Shown here: one piece after another, positions 40,920 to 50,081 of the stretch
Layout: every line of letters starts with the position of its first letter
Numbering within the stretch: position 1 is the stretch's first letter
NCBI GenBank assembly: GCA_003151155.1
Contig: PLWX01000105.1
Location: 17,468 to 81,467, forward strand
Origin: Acidobacteriaceae bacterium
GTDB lineage: Bacteria > Acidobacteriota > Terriglobia > Terriglobales > Acidobacteriaceae
Length of the DNA stretch: 64,000 nt
Reading direction: 5' to 3'
Position numbers and translations under genes: made by a program
Notes under the pieces: model-generated
The model's database searches: none
What the model was told of the DNA's origin: nothing
The model's input: the letters and a program-made list of their open reading frames with translations, nothing else

Positions 40920-41489
40920 TCTGCCCTTCTACCCGCCTAAAAAAATTAGCGCTGCGAAAAACTGCGCCTGTTTTGCAGAAGATGAAACCGCGAGAGCAAG
41001 AGATGCCAGTGAACGTTCGGTAAGAAGTGTGGTTCAAATGTGAGGCAAGATTTTGTCGTGGCGGTTCATCAGAGCAGTCACGCTCGAAAGCACCGCACCT
41101 CCGCCCTTGAAGTGCGTTCGAAGGAATCGCTCAACTCCGGCCAGCCATTCTCCGAACACCGCCGTCCCGCTTTTTCTTGTCAAGTCACAAAAATCGCCGA
41201 TTTCTCTCCATCCTCCTAAGCGCACGGCAAATATAAGTTTCCAGAAAGTGTCCGGTTTACCCCTCCCACTTCGATATCCTGATAATAGAGGGATACAGAG
41301 CAAAATTGCGGAACCTCCCACTTCAGCTAACCTCAATGTTTTCTATATTTTGGTATCTAACTCGTTTAGATTGAATATTTTGACGGGATTCTTTCGCTAA
41401 CCCCAACAAAACAATAGATCGAGGGGAGGGGAGGGGGTACCTCGCCCCGGCCGCTAAGACTTCCCCATAGCGCTATAATTTCCGCGCTC
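40920..41489. other. 570-base intergenic region between divergent genes
   Basis: No gene is supported; open frames of 100-115 codons on both strands lack ribosome sites and homology. The centre (41320-41400) is AT-rich, with TTGACG at 41379-41384. A purine run GAGGGGAGGGGAGGGGG lies at 41421-41437. TATAAT at 41474-41479 serves the P1 peptidase gene. Confidence 0.5.
41474..41479 (+). promoter_or_regulatory. -10 box of the P1 peptidase gene
   Basis: Perfect TATAAT 10 bases before ATG 41490. There is no Shine-Dalgarno sequence in the intervening TTCCGCGCTC, so the message is probably leaderless or nearly so. Confidence 0.5.
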
Positions 41490-42629
41490 ATGAAAGCCCA
41501 AATTTCGGCTGTCCTACTGCTCCTTAGCGCATTCGCCTCAGCTCAAGCTTCCAAACCCCGTGCCCGTGATCTTGGCGTTCCCTTCGACGGCAACCCAGGA
41601 AAATGGAACGCCATCACCGACGTCGCTGGCGTCACCGTCGGTCACAAGACGCTCATCTCTGGCGAAGGCAAACTCGTCGTCGGCCAAGGGCCCGTCCGTA
41701 CCGGCGTCACCGCGGTCATTCCGCGCGCGGGTGAGCTGTTCGATCCCGTCTATGCCGCCTGGTTCTCACAGAATGGCAACGGCGAAATGACTGGCACCAC
41801 CTGGGTCGAAGAATCCGGTTTCCTCGACGGCCCGGTCATGATCACCAACACCCACAGCGTCGGCGTAGTACGCGACGCCGTCATTGCCTGGCGCCTGAAA
41901 CATCAGCCGCCCAAAATTGTCGAAGACGCATGGTCCCTCCCCGTGGTCGCCGAAACCTGGGACGGCTGGTTGAACGACATCAACGGCTTCCATGTAAAGC
42001 CGGAAGATGCCTTCGCGGCGTTGGACAGCGCGAAGACAGGGCCGGTCACGGAGGGCAATGTTGGCGGCGGGACGGGGATGGTCTGCAACGAGTTCAAGGG
42101 CGGCATTGGGACTGCATCACGGGTGGTGGGTGGCTACACCGTTGGAGTGCTGGTGCAATGCAATTACGGGTTGCGTCCACATCTCCGCATCGCCGGCGTG
42201 CCTGTGGGCAAAGAGATTCCGCAGGAACGCGCCTATAAGCAGGAGACCGGCTCCATCATCGTCGTGGTCGCCACCGACGCGCCATTGATTCCGACGCAGC
42301 TCAAGCGTGTAGCCAAGCGGGTGACCGACGGATTAGGACGGCTCGGCAGCATCTCCGGCAACGGATCAGGCGATATTTTTATCGCGTTCTCCACCGCCAA
42401 CCCTCATGCCTACTACGGCGAGAAGCCGGCAACGATCCAGACGCTGCCAAACGACAGCATGGATCCAATCTTCGAAGCCACGGTGCAAGCCACCGAGGAG
42501 GCCGTGGTGAACGCCATGGTGGCAGCGGAAACCATGGTCGGTCGCGACAATCACAAAGTCATCGCCCTTCCGCACGACCAGTTGCGCGAAGTGCTGAAAA
42601 AATACAATCGCCTTGCAAACACACCGTAA
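41490..42629 (+). CDS. P1 family peptidase (DmpA/BapA-type aminopeptidase), secreted
   Basis: A 379-aa N-terminal nucleophile hydrolase with a signal peptide (AQISAVLLLLSAFASAQA). Known members cut themselves between Gly and Ser and then act as D- or beta-aminopeptidases. Here the cleavage site is G292-S293 in SISGNGSGDIFIAF. Supporting family motifs are DLGVPFDGNPGKWNAITDVA, VTVGHKTL, NTHSVGVVRDAV, GNVGGGTGMVCNEFKGGIGT and QCNYGLRPHLRIAG. It stands alone. The substrate class (D-amino acid or beta-peptide) cannot be told. Confidence 0.92.
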   Translation: MKAQISAVLLLLSAFASAQASKPRARDLGVPFDGNPGKWNAITDVAGVTVGHKTLISGEGKLVVGQGPVRTGVTAVIPRAGELFDPVYAAWFSQNGNGEMTGTTWVEESGFLDGPVMITNTHSVGVVRDAVIAWRLKHQPPKIVEDAWSLPVVAETWDGWLNDINGFHVKPEDAFAALDSAKTGPVTEGNVGGGTGMVCNEFKGGIGTASRVVGGYTVGVLVQCNYGLRPHLRIAGVPVGKEIPQERAYKQETGSIIVVVATDAPLIPTQLKRVAKRVTDGLGRLGSISGNGSGDIFIAFSTANPHAYYGEKPATIQTLPNDSMDPIFEATVQATEEAVVNAMVAAETMVGRDNHKVIALPHDQLREVLKKYNRLANTP

Positions 42630-42675
42630 ACAAGGTTGTTTTGTCCATCCGGCTGCTCCGGACTACGATAACCGC

Positions 42676-43572
42676 ATGCGCTCCGGCCTCCGCATCGCCC
42701 TTATCCTGCTCGTTCTGTTAACGGTCGCGTTCGCGCAGGTGCACACCAAGCGGCTCATCCTGAAGGATGGCGGCTACCAGCCCGTTCTCGAGTACAAGGT
42801 CGAAGGCGACCGCGTTCACTACAAAAGCGCCGAGCGCTTTGAGTGGGAATACATTCCCGCCGACATGATCGACTGGGACGCAACCAACAAATACAACACC
42901 AATCCAGTGAAGAACGACACCTCGCGCCAGTCACGCGACGTCGCTGAAGAGGAAGCCGTCGAGGAGTCGAAGAGCGAAGTCGATGCGCCGACCGTTGCCC
43001 CGCGCCTCCGTCTTCCCGATTCCAATCTCGGAGGCGTCTACCTCCTCGATGAGTTCAAAGGCCGCCCGGAACTCTCCGAGATCGTGCAGAACGGCGCAGA
43101 CGTCAACAAGAACACCCGTAAGAATATATTGCGCGCCACCGTGAACCCGGTGGCCACTCGCCACCAGTCGTTTGAATTGCAAGCCGCGCACGCGAGAGTG
43201 CAGTCCCACACCCCCACGCCAACCATCTACCTTTGCGTGGAAAGCGGGGAAAAAACAGTCGATCTCTCCGACCATTACCGGCTCGTACACGTCGATTCGA
43301 ACGAGCCAAGGAACACCCGCTCCGTCGGTACGCTCAATGTGAAGATCTCGGGTAAAACTAGCCAGACGCAAAGATTTCTTCCGGCAACCGCGGCGAAGAC
43401 GAACGGCGGACCGTGGGTGAAACTTGTACCCAATCAACCGCTGGAACCAGGCGAGTATGCCGTGGTGGAGATGCTCAGCGAAGGCGAAATGAATTTATAC
43501 GTTTGGGATTTCGGAGTGAATCCGTCGGCGCCAGAAAATCTTAACGCAATCAAGCCGCTTCCGACGCGCTAG
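42676..43572 (+). CDS. Secreted hypothetical protein
   Basis: A 298-aa protein with a signal peptide (RIALILLVLLTVAFAQ). A small N-terminal segment, RLILKDGGYQPVLEYKVEGD then YKSAERFEWEYIPADMIDW, resembles short SH3-like 'transcript in translated envelope' modules; a Glu-rich linker follows, then a beta domain with FLPATAAKTNGGPWVKLVP and EPGEYAVVEMLSEGEMNLYV. No named family. ATG 42676 is preferred because earlier in-frame starts lie in the end of the peptidase gene. TACGAT at 42664-42669 lies six bases before the ATG. Confidence 0.75.
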   Translation: MRSGLRIALILLVLLTVAFAQVHTKRLILKDGGYQPVLEYKVEGDRVHYKSAERFEWEYIPADMIDWDATNKYNTNPVKNDTSRQSRDVAEEEAVEESKSEVDAPTVAPRLRLPDSNLGGVYLLDEFKGRPELSEIVQNGADVNKNTRKNILRATVNPVATRHQSFELQAAHARVQSHTPTPTIYLCVESGEKTVDLSDHYRLVHVDSNEPRNTRSVGTLNVKISGKTSQTQRFLPATAAKTNGGPWVKLVPNQPLEPGEYAVVEMLSEGEMNLYVWDFGVNPSAPENLNAIKPLPTR

Positions 43573-44625
43573 CTACGTTAGCATTCCCTGCCGTGCGACG
43601 CTGACATTGTCGCGGGTAGAATTCTTGACCGCGTACATCATCTCGTCGGCCTGGCGGATGATCTCATGCGAACTCTTCGCATCCTCGGGGAACGTTGCAA
43701 CTCCCATGCTGGCACGGATATTCAGGTTCAGGCCATCAGCCTTGAGCCAACTCTCGGTGCGGAACACGTCGCGGAGACGTCTTGCCACGACCAATGCCGA
43801 TTCTTTGGAAGTCTGCGGCAGCAGTACGACGAATTCGTCTCCGCCGTAGCGGAACGCATAGTCGATTAAGCGCAGATGCGATTTGATCGCGTATCCAATC
43901 TCCGCCAGCAGTCGGCTGCCGACGAGATGGCCGTGCGTATCGTTGACGAGTTTGAAGTGGTCGAGATCGAGAAACAGGATGCTGAACTCGTAACCGAAAC
44001 GGCTGGAACGATAGACCTCGGCCTCGAGCGTCTTGTAAAGATGCCGCGCGTTGTAGAGGCCGGTACAGTCGTCGGTGATGGTTAGTTCCTGAATTTTTTC
44101 CACCGCGCGAGCATTGTCGATAGCAATGGCCGCATAGTCGGCCAGCGCCTGGAGCAGCAACATCTCGTTGCCGCCAAAGCCTTGCATATCGACATTGATC
44201 AACTGAATTACGCCCAGGACGCGATGTTTGGATTTCAGGGGAATACAAATAATCGATCGCGTCTCCCACTTGGTCATTTCGTCGATCCGCTTGGCAAAAC
44301 GTGGATCGGTATAGACATCGGGAACCAGCAGGCTTTCGCCATGCTGCGCGACCCACCCGGCAATGCCTTCGCCGAGTTTCAGCCGTACCGTTTTCAGGGC
44401 TTCGGCCGCGTCGCCTACGGCGATCGCGAAATAGAGCTCTTCTTTCTCCTCATCGACCATGAGGAGCGACCACGTGTCGGGGCGGAAGTATTCCGCCATC
44501 TTCTCCATGATGGTCTGGAGAATTGAGTCGAGGTTCAGCGACGACGTGAGCGCCTTGGCGACGTCGTGAAAGATCTCAAGCTCTTGTAACTGACGCTTGC
44601 GATCGGCGCCGGTCGAGTCGAACAT
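43573..44625 (-). CDS. GAF-GGDEF diguanylate cyclase
   Basis: A 350-aa cytosolic protein with an N-terminal GAF domain (about 20-170: ILQTIMEKMAEYFRPDTWSL, GEGIAGWVAQHGESLLVPDV and IICIPLKSKHRVLGVIQLIN) and a C-terminal GGDEF domain with the intact active site RYGGDEFVVLLPQ, preceded by LDLDHFKLVNDTHGH. It should make cyclic-di-GMP in response to a ligand or redox cue. The open frame reaches to 44691, but TTGCCC-18-TATAAT (44691-44662) sits inside it, so the ATG at 44625 (MFDSTGADRKRQLQEL) is preferred. Confidence 0.9.
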   Translation of the reverse strand: MFDSTGADRKRQLQELEIFHDVAKALTSSLNLDSILQTIMEKMAEYFRPDTWSLLMVDEEKEELYFAIAVGDAAEALKTVRLKLGEGIAGWVAQHGESLLVPDVYTDPRFAKRIDEMTKWETRSIICIPLKSKHRVLGVIQLINVDMQGFGGNEMLLLQALADYAAIAIDNARAVEKIQELTITDDCTGLYNARHLYKTLEAEVYRSSRFGYEFSILFLDLDHFKLVNDTHGHLVGSRLLAEIGYAIKSHLRLIDYAFRYGGDEFVVLLPQTSKESALVVARRLRDVFRTESWLKADGLNLNIRASMGVATFPEDAKSSHEIIRQADEMMYAVKNSTRDNVSVARQGMLT

Positions 44626-44661
44626 CACGGAGTTTTGGCCTCGAGGTTCCGAAGTCTGGCC

Positions 44662-44691
44662 ATTATATGTCGCCGTTTTCACGGCGGGCAA
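44662..44691 (-). promoter_or_regulatory. Promoter of the GAF-GGDEF gene
   Basis: TTGCCC (44691-44686), an 18-base spacer and perfect TATAAT (44667-44662) on the minus strand, with a predicted start near 44655 and a leader of about 30 bases to ATG 44625. Confidence 0.6.
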
Positions 44692-44866
44692 TGGCGCTTA
44701 TACGGAGGTCCTGATTAAGTATCTCAGGTAATCGCCCGACGCAAGTTACCTGCGGCGTACGGCGTTGGGAGCGCCGTTACCTTGGTGTTTGACAGTGGAA
44801 ATTGCGGTTTCTATTATAACCAGAGTACCCTAACGATAATAATGCATATTTCACAAGGCGAGGGCC

Positions 44867-45733
44867 ATGGGGGCTTTTGGCGATAAGTTGCGTCGTGAAC
44901 GCGAGATGCGGAAAATCTCGCTCGACGAGATCGCGGCTGCCACTAAGATCGGGACTCGCTCCCTCAAGGCCCTGGAAGACGAAAATTTTTCCATCCTGCC
45001 CGGCGGCATCTTCAACAAGGGTTTCGTACGTTCTTACGCCCGCTTCCTTGGGCTGAACGAAGACGACGCTGTCGCCGATTACCAGGCGGCGGTGACGGAA
45101 CAGCCGGTCTCGGTGGAAAAAATAGTGGCACAGAGCGCTATGGCCAAAGCCAGCCGTCTAGCGGCCCAGCAGGCGCGGGAATCGTCGGACAAATCCGGAG
45201 TCTGGCGAGCCGTTGCGTTTCTGGCTTTGGCTTGTGCGGTTGCGTTTGGCGGTTACCAGGCTTTTCGACACGGATACTTCAAGGCGCTGAAGCGGCCCAG
45301 CCTGCACCGCCAGATGAAGCAGCAGGCCCAGAATGCGGCGCACCCCCCGCCCGCGCCGCTTCAACAACCTCCACCAGCACCAACCGGCGCCACCGACAGA
45401 AGTCCGGCACCGCAGGCCGTAACTCAGTCCGCAGTAGCCACCCCGAAACAGGCATCTCCCGCGGTTGCACCGATTGCCTCAGAGTTCACGGTTTCTATCA
45501 AGACATCCGAAGAGAGCTGGCTCTCAGTAACAGCGGACGGCAAACGTGCCTTCCAGCGATTGTTTGCCGCCAACGAGCAGCAAAGCGTGACCGCGAAATC
45601 GAAGATCGAAATCAAGATCGGAAACCCGAACGGGACCGAAATTTCGCTAAACGGAAAGCCGCTGGCTCTAAGTGGAAGTTTGGACCACCCACGAACTGTG
45701 ACTGTGGATGCGGATGGCCTGACGAGCGAATAA
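44867..45733 (+). CDS. rodZ: RodZ-like cytoskeletal protein
   Basis: A 288-aa bitopic protein. The N-terminal helix-turn-helix (residues 1-70: FGDKLRREREMRKISLDEIA, GTRSLKALEDENFSILPGGI, KGFVRSYARFLGL) matches RodZ/YfgA, which couples MreB to the elongasome. One transmembrane segment follows at about 113-131, then a Pro/Gln-rich linker (about 150-195) and a C-terminal DUF4115 beta domain (EFTVSIKTSEESWLSVTADG). AGGCGAGGG lies just before the ATG. No mreB is nearby. Confidence 0.9.
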   Translation: MGAFGDKLRREREMRKISLDEIAAATKIGTRSLKALEDENFSILPGGIFNKGFVRSYARFLGLNEDDAVADYQAAVTEQPVSVEKIVAQSAMAKASRLAAQQARESSDKSGVWRAVAFLALACAVAFGGYQAFRHGYFKALKRPSLHRQMKQQAQNAAHPPPAPLQQPPPAPTGATDRSPAPQAVTQSAVATPKQASPAVAPIASEFTVSIKTSEESWLSVTADGKRAFQRLFAANEQQSVTAKSKIEIKIGNPNGTEISLNGKPLALSGSLDHPRTVTVDADGLTSE

Positions 45734-45929
45734 TGCGAAAACTTTAAGGTCTATTTTTTCTTAACTGCGATAGCTCGCAATTTAACCGTCCGGAAGCGCC
45801 ATTCAGCGCCATATCCGTTGTCGCCCCGGTGCGGCTTTGATACCCTAAATAGAAGCCACTATCAGGTTTGCCATCTTCCGCGGGCCTCCTGCTCCGCGAC
45901 ATGCTGCAAGCTTTGTAAGGAGTTCACGT
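45734..45929 (+). other. Leader region before metK
   Basis: 196 bases with no gene. I looked for a SAM or SAH riboswitch and could not see one. An AAGGAG ribosome site ends the region, seven bases before the metK TTG. Confidence 0.45.
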
Positions 45930-47117
45930 TTGTCAAAGCGTAATCGTTTTTTATTCACATCGGAATCAGTGACCGAAGGCCATCCCGATAAGATTGCCGA
46001 CCAGATTTCCGATGCCATCCTCGATGCTTGCCTGGCGGAAGATCCCTCCAGCCGCGTCGCCTGCGAGACTCTAACTGCCACCGGACTAGTGGTAATTGCC
46101 GGCGAAATTACGACCAAGGCGTATGTCGATTTCCAAACACTTGTGCGCGGCACCATTCAGGCCATCGGCTACGACAACGCACTCTACGGCTTCGATTCCA
46201 ACACCTGCGCGGTGATCTCGAGCATCAACAAACAATCAGGCGATATCGCCATGGGCGTAGATACCGGGGGCGCCGGCGACCAAGGCATGATGTTCGGCTA
46301 CGCGACGAACGAAACGCCTGAGCTGATGCCGGCCCCTATCTCGTTGGCTCACAAACTCACCCTGAAACTGACCGAAGTCCGCAAGACCGGTCTCCTTCCT
46401 TACCTTCGTCCCGACGGCAAATCGCAAGTCACCGTGGAATACGACGAGCATCACAAGCCGGTACGGGTGGATGCGGTCGTCATTTCGACCCAGCATGCAG
46501 AGACCATAAGTACCGAACAGCTTCGCGCTGACATTTTGAAGCACGTTATCCAGGCTGCGGTTCCGGCGAACCTGCTCGATGCGGACACCAAGTACCACAT
46601 CAATCCGACCGGACGTTTCGTGATCGGTGGACCGATGGGAGATACCGGGCTGACCGGCCGCAAGATCATCGTCGACACCTACGGCGGCATGGGCCGCCAC
46701 GGCGGCGGCGCGTTTAGCGGCAAAGATCCGACGAAGGTCGATCGCTCGGCGGCGTACATGGCGCGCTACATTGCGAAGAACATTGTGGCTGCGGGACTCG
46801 CGGATCGTTGCGAAGTCGAATTGGCCTACGCGATTGGCGTGGCTGAGCCGGTGAGCGTTCTCGTGGAGACTTTCGGGACCGGCAAGGTTGAAGAAGGCAA
46901 GATCGAAGAGCTGGTTCGCAAGAACTTCAAGCTCACGCCGAAAGGGATCATCGAGTCGCTGAATCTGCGGCGACCGATCTACCGAAAGACGGCTGCCTAC
47001 GGACACTTCGGACGTAGCGACAAAGACTTCACTTGGGAAGCGACGGACAAGGCTGCCGCATTGAGCGAGCAAGCCGGCCTCAAGCACGCTTCTCCGGCCC
47101 ACGCTTCAAAGCACTGA
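45930..47117 (+). CDS. metK: S-adenosylmethionine synthetase
   Basis: MetK makes SAM from methionine and ATP. The 395-aa product has the N-terminal [54 protein letters not shown] and [19 protein letters not shown] signatures and standard length. It starts with TTG, supported by AAGGAG seven bases upstream. The next gene, ahcY, recycles the product of SAM-dependent methylation, so the two probably form one operon (88-base gap). Confidence 0.98.
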   Translation: MSKRNRFLFTSESVTEGHPDKIADQISDAILDACLAEDPSSRVACETLTATGLVVIAGEITTKAYVDFQTLVRGTIQAIGYDNALYGFDSNTCAVISSINKQSGDIAMGVDTGGAGDQGMMFGYATNETPELMPAPISLAHKLTLKLTEVRKTGLLPYLRPDGKSQVTVEYDEHHKPVRVDAVVISTQHAETISTEQLRADILKHVIQAAVPANLLDADTKYHINPTGRFVIGGPMGDTGLTGRKIIVDTYGGMGRHGGGAFSGKDPTKVDRSAAYMARYIAKNIVAAGLADRCEVELAYAIGVAEPVSVLVETFGTGKVEEGKIEELVRKNFKLTPKGIIESLNLRRPIYRKTAAYGHFGRSDKDFTWEATDKAAALSEQAGLKHASPAHASKH

Positions 47118-47205
47118 ACCCATGGCGGGGGAGGCGATCGTCTCCTCCGCTTTTCGCGCGGATCGCCGCGACACACCTTCGGTACAACTGTGAATTAGAG
47201 GGAAC

Positions 47206-48483
47206 ATGGCAACGACATCAACGAACGTCGCGTGCGACATCGCAAATATCGAACTCGCGGACCTGGGCAAAAAACGCATCGAGTGGGCAAACCAGTCGAT
47301 GAAAGTCCTGCAGATTCTGCGCAAGGAATTCATTAAGAACCAGCCGTTAAAGGGCATGCGCGTTGCGGCCTGCCTGCACGTTACGGCCGAGACCGCGAAT
47401 CTGATGATCACTCTGCGTGACGGTGGAGCTGAGGCCGTTCTGTGTGCCTCCAACCCCCTCTCCACGCAAGATGATGTTGCCGCTTCGCTGGTGCGCGATT
47501 ACAACATTCCTGTTTACGCCATCAAGGGCGAGGACAACGACACGTATTACTCGCACATCATGTCGGCCCTCGACCACAAGCCACACATCACGATGGATGA
47601 CGGTGCGGACCTGGTGTCCATCGCGCTTACCAAGCGTACGGACGTGCTCGATGGAATCATCGCCGGAACGGAAGAAACGACCACCGGCGTCATCCGCCTG
47701 CGCGCCATGGCAAAGGATGGCATGCTGAAGTATCCGATCATCGCCGTGAACGATGCGGACACCAAGCACCTGTTTGACAACCGTTACGGCACCGGTCAGT
47801 CGACGATTGACGGCATCGTGCGGGCGACGAATTTCCTGCTTGCAGGTGCGAAGTTCGTCGTCGCCGGCTACGGTTGGTGCGGTCGCGGACTGGCCTCGCG
47901 CGCTCGTGGTCTGGGCGCCGAAGTCATCGTGACTGAAATCGATCCGACCAAGGCCATTGAAGCTGTGATGGATGGCTATCGCGTGATGTCGATGGAAGAA
48001 GCCGCAAAGCTGGGCGATGTATTCTGCACGGTCACCGGCAACAAGAGCGTGTTGCGTCGCGAACACTTTGAACTGATGAAGGATGGTGCAATCGTTTCGA
48101 ATTCCGGCCACTTCAATGTTGAAATCGATATTCCGGCGCTGGAGAAGCTCTCGTCGTCGAAGCGCACCACGCGTAACTTCGTGGAAGAGTATTCGCTGAA
48201 GGATGGACGCAAGATCAACTTGCTCGGCGAGGGCCGCCTGATCAACCTGGCAAGCGCCGAAGGGCATCCGCCGAGCGTGATGGATATGAGCTTTGCCGAC
48301 CAGGCGCTTTCGCTGGATTACCTGGTCAAGAACCATGCGGCACTCGAGAAGAACGTCTTCAAGGTTCCCGAAGAGCTCGATAAGCGCGTAGCAAAGCTAA
48401 AGCTCGAGTCGATGGGTATCAAGATCGACAAGCTGACGCCGGAACAGGAAGAGTACCTCGCCGGCTGGAGCGAAGGCACATAG
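47206..48483 (+). CDS. ahcY: S-adenosylhomocysteine hydrolase
   Basis: AhcY splits S-adenosylhomocysteine to adenosine and homocysteine with bound NAD+. The 425-aa protein shows [48 protein letters not shown], the NAD loop [20 protein letters not shown] and [13 protein letters not shown] [11 protein letters not shown], and the usual C-terminal [16 protein letters not shown]. It ends at a strong terminator. Confidence 0.97.
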   Translation: MATTSTNVACDIANIELADLGKKRIEWANQSMKVLQILRKEFIKNQPLKGMRVAACLHVTAETANLMITLRDGGAEAVLCASNPLSTQDDVAASLVRDYNIPVYAIKGEDNDTYYSHIMSALDHKPHITMDDGADLVSIALTKRTDVLDGIIAGTEETTTGVIRLRAMAKDGMLKYPIIAVNDADTKHLFDNRYGTGQSTIDGIVRATNFLLAGAKFVVAGYGWCGRGLASRARGLGAEVIVTEIDPTKAIEAVMDGYRVMSMEEAAKLGDVFCTVTGNKSVLRREHFELMKDGAIVSNSGHFNVEIDIPALEKLSSSKRTTRNFVEEYSLKDGRKINLLGEGRLINLASAEGHPPSVMDMSFADQALSLDYLVKNHAALEKNVFKVPEELDKRVAKLKLESMGIKIDKLTPEQEEYLAGWSEGT

Positions 48484-48505
48484 ACAGTTATGGATGTTTG
48501 CAATG

Positions 48506-48532
48506 AAAGGGACGGCTTAGGCCGTCCCTTTT
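48506..48532. terminator. Bidirectional terminator between ahcY and the secreted-protein gene
   Basis: AAAGGGACGGC (48506-48516) and GCCGTCCCTTT (48521-48531) form an 11-bp stem with a TTAG loop. T-rich sequence follows on the plus strand and the A-run serves the opposite strand. It ends both convergent transcripts. Confidence 0.88.
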
Positions 48533-48543
48533 GATTTGCGCGA

Positions 48544-49395
48544 CTAGTCTTTGGGCGGCTCGACGGTCGTGGTGTCCTTCTCGATGCGCATGATGTGCTT
48601 TCCGCCTTCCATCTTCTCGACCTTGTAGTCGGCGGGCGCAGTGAAGAGGCTGGCGTCGGGCTCACCGCGGCGGATGTTGGTGACTTTCGTGGTGACCTCA
48701 CCGGACCAGGGGTCCTTGTGAACGCGGAGGACTTCCATACCAACTTCGTCGGAGAACCAACTCTCAGTGGTGACGGTAATTGGCTTCTCGTTGCCGATCT
48801 TTCCGGCGGGAATCACGTGGCTGGTGCGAGTTCCGCGTGCGGTTACCCCTTCGATGCTTTGGGTGCCGAGATCTTCCTTGTTCTCGGGCTGCTCGTTCGA
48901 TGGCGCTTTGTTGATCACGACCTGCTCGTCCTGACGCTTCTTCATGTACATGACGTTGGCATCGGCGGGACCGTCTTCAACGATGACTTGGTCCGCCGAT
49001 TTGTGAACCGTGTTGAGGACGAAGCGAGTGTGCGCCACGGGATCATTGATCATTATCATGGTCGGCGTATCTGTGCTATGGCCGGGGAGCATGAGCTTAT
49101 TCTCTCGTCGGGTGCGGCCTTCGCTATCACGATAGAAATGCGAGGTCTCGTCGTTGGTAATCTTGTTGCCGTCCGACAGATATTGGACGTGGGTGGTTAC
49201 GACGTCGGCGGTGAGGGGGATGCCCTTGGCGTTGTCGCGATCGTCGAAACCCCCGATTTCGAGACGAATGGCGCCCATGCTTTGCGCGCCGTCGCCATGA
49301 AGAACCATGGTGCGCTCAGTTTGGGTGAAGGCATAGCCGGTGGATCCGAGTACAACGAGAGCTGCGAGCAGAGTGCGTGAGATTGAAGATTGCAT
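48544..49395 (-). CDS. Secreted hypothetical protein, third gene of the ECF operon
   Basis: A 283-aa exported protein with a signal peptide (ISRTLLAALVVLGSTGYAF) and a mostly beta-stranded body: GIPLTADVVTTHVQYLSDGN, NDETSHFYRDSEGRTRREN, VTTESWFSDEVGMEVLRVHK and LFTAPADYKVEKM. The pattern of a YRDSEGRTRRE segment plus TTESWFSDEVG recurs in short secreted proteins of soil bacteria (recall, not searched); function unknown. ATG 49395 is taken because AGGAG then has an 8-base spacer. It is 14 bases after the anti-sigma gene and is probably a target or partner of the same operon. Confidence 0.8.
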   Translation of the reverse strand: MQSSISRTLLAALVVLGSTGYAFTQTERTMVLHGDGAQSMGAIRLEIGGFDDRDNAKGIPLTADVVTTHVQYLSDGNKITNDETSHFYRDSEGRTRRENKLMLPGHSTDTPTMIMINDPVAHTRFVLNTVHKSADQVIVEDGPADANVMYMKKRQDEQVVINKAPSNEQPENKEDLGTQSIEGVTARGTRTSHVIPAGKIGNEKPITVTTESWFSDEVGMEVLRVHKDPWSGEVTTKVTNIRRGEPDASLFTAPADYKVEKMEGGKHIMRIEKDTTTVEPPKD

Positions 49396-49409
49396 GGACA
49401 TCTCTCCTG

Positions 49410-50081
49410 TTATTGCAAAAGTCTTACGCCGCGCACGAGGCCGTCTTCTCCGACGAGGAGGTCGGCCATCACGGGCGTGTTGGAACCGCGCGTGGCGAGT
49501 GGTGATCGGGGTAACTGAACGCGAACGGTCAGGGCCGGGCCGGCGCAGGTGACGGAATCGCACATGACGACGGGATAGAAATCGGTGTTGGAGGCGGTCA
49601 GAGTCGCCGGCGAACGCCTACGTGCGGGCGCTTCGTGTCGGGCGACTACGGTGGGTGTTGACGGTGCTGTCGTGGGAGTCGTTTCCGGGACGATTGGTGC
49701 GGGCTTCACCGCAGGCGTGTTCGCGAGGCTGGGCGCAGTGGGGTGCGGGCGGCGGGCGCTGAGCAAAGCTACAACCAGACAGATGATAGCGGCCCCCGCG
49801 ATTGCGTAGTAGATGATCCGCATCCGGCGCGGAGTGGGTGAGGGGTGGAGCGAGTCGAGTTCCGCGAGGAGGCTGCGCTTCACTGACGGAGATGGCTGCA
49901 GAGCTTGATTTTTCTGCGCGAGATTGACGAGTTGACGCTTGAGTACTAGTTCTCGCTGCACCAGACGATCGCAAGAGCTGCAGGTGCGCGCGTGGTCGAG
50001 CAGAGCGGATGAGGGGTGCCCGGCAGGCCAGAGGTCGACGGTATCGGTTGCTAATTGCTGTTCGTACCAGTCGCAAGTCAT
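49410..50081 (-). CDS. Membrane anti-sigma factor
   Basis: A 223-aa single-pass protein. The N-terminal ZAS-type domain contains H30-ARTC34-SSC37 (HxxxCxxC zinc motif), the usual clamp for an ECF sigma factor. One membrane span lies at about 87-108. The periplasmic part has a Pro/Thr-rich stretch and a C-terminal beta region (FYPVVMCDSVTCAGPALTVR) with two further Cys. It overlaps the sigma gene by four bases (ATGA), the classic sigma/anti-sigma arrangement. The signal it senses is unknown. Confidence 0.88.
   Translation of the reverse strand: MTCDWYEQQLATDTVDLWPAGHPSSALLDHARTCSSCDRLVQRELVLKRQLVNLAQKNQALQPSPSVKRSLLAELDSLHPSPTPRRMRIIYYAIAGAAIICLVVALLSARRPHPTAPSLANTPAVKPAPIVPETTPTTAPSTPTVVARHEAPARRRSPATLTASNTDFYPVVMCDSVTCAGPALTVRVQLPRSPLATRGSNTPVMADLLVGEDGLVRGVRLLQ

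Noticed and set aside
41034..41400. Overlapping open frames of 100-115 codons on both strands
   Set aside because: Both occupy an AT-rich intergenic gap, without ribosome sites or similarity.
41421..41437. G-quadruplex in the purine run before the P1 peptidase gene
   Set aside because: Only three full G-runs are present, so the usual four-run motif is not met.
45734..45929. Possible SAM or SAH riboswitch before metK
   Set aside because: I could not see the conserved cores of known SAM or SAH classes. A covariance scan would be needed to overturn this.
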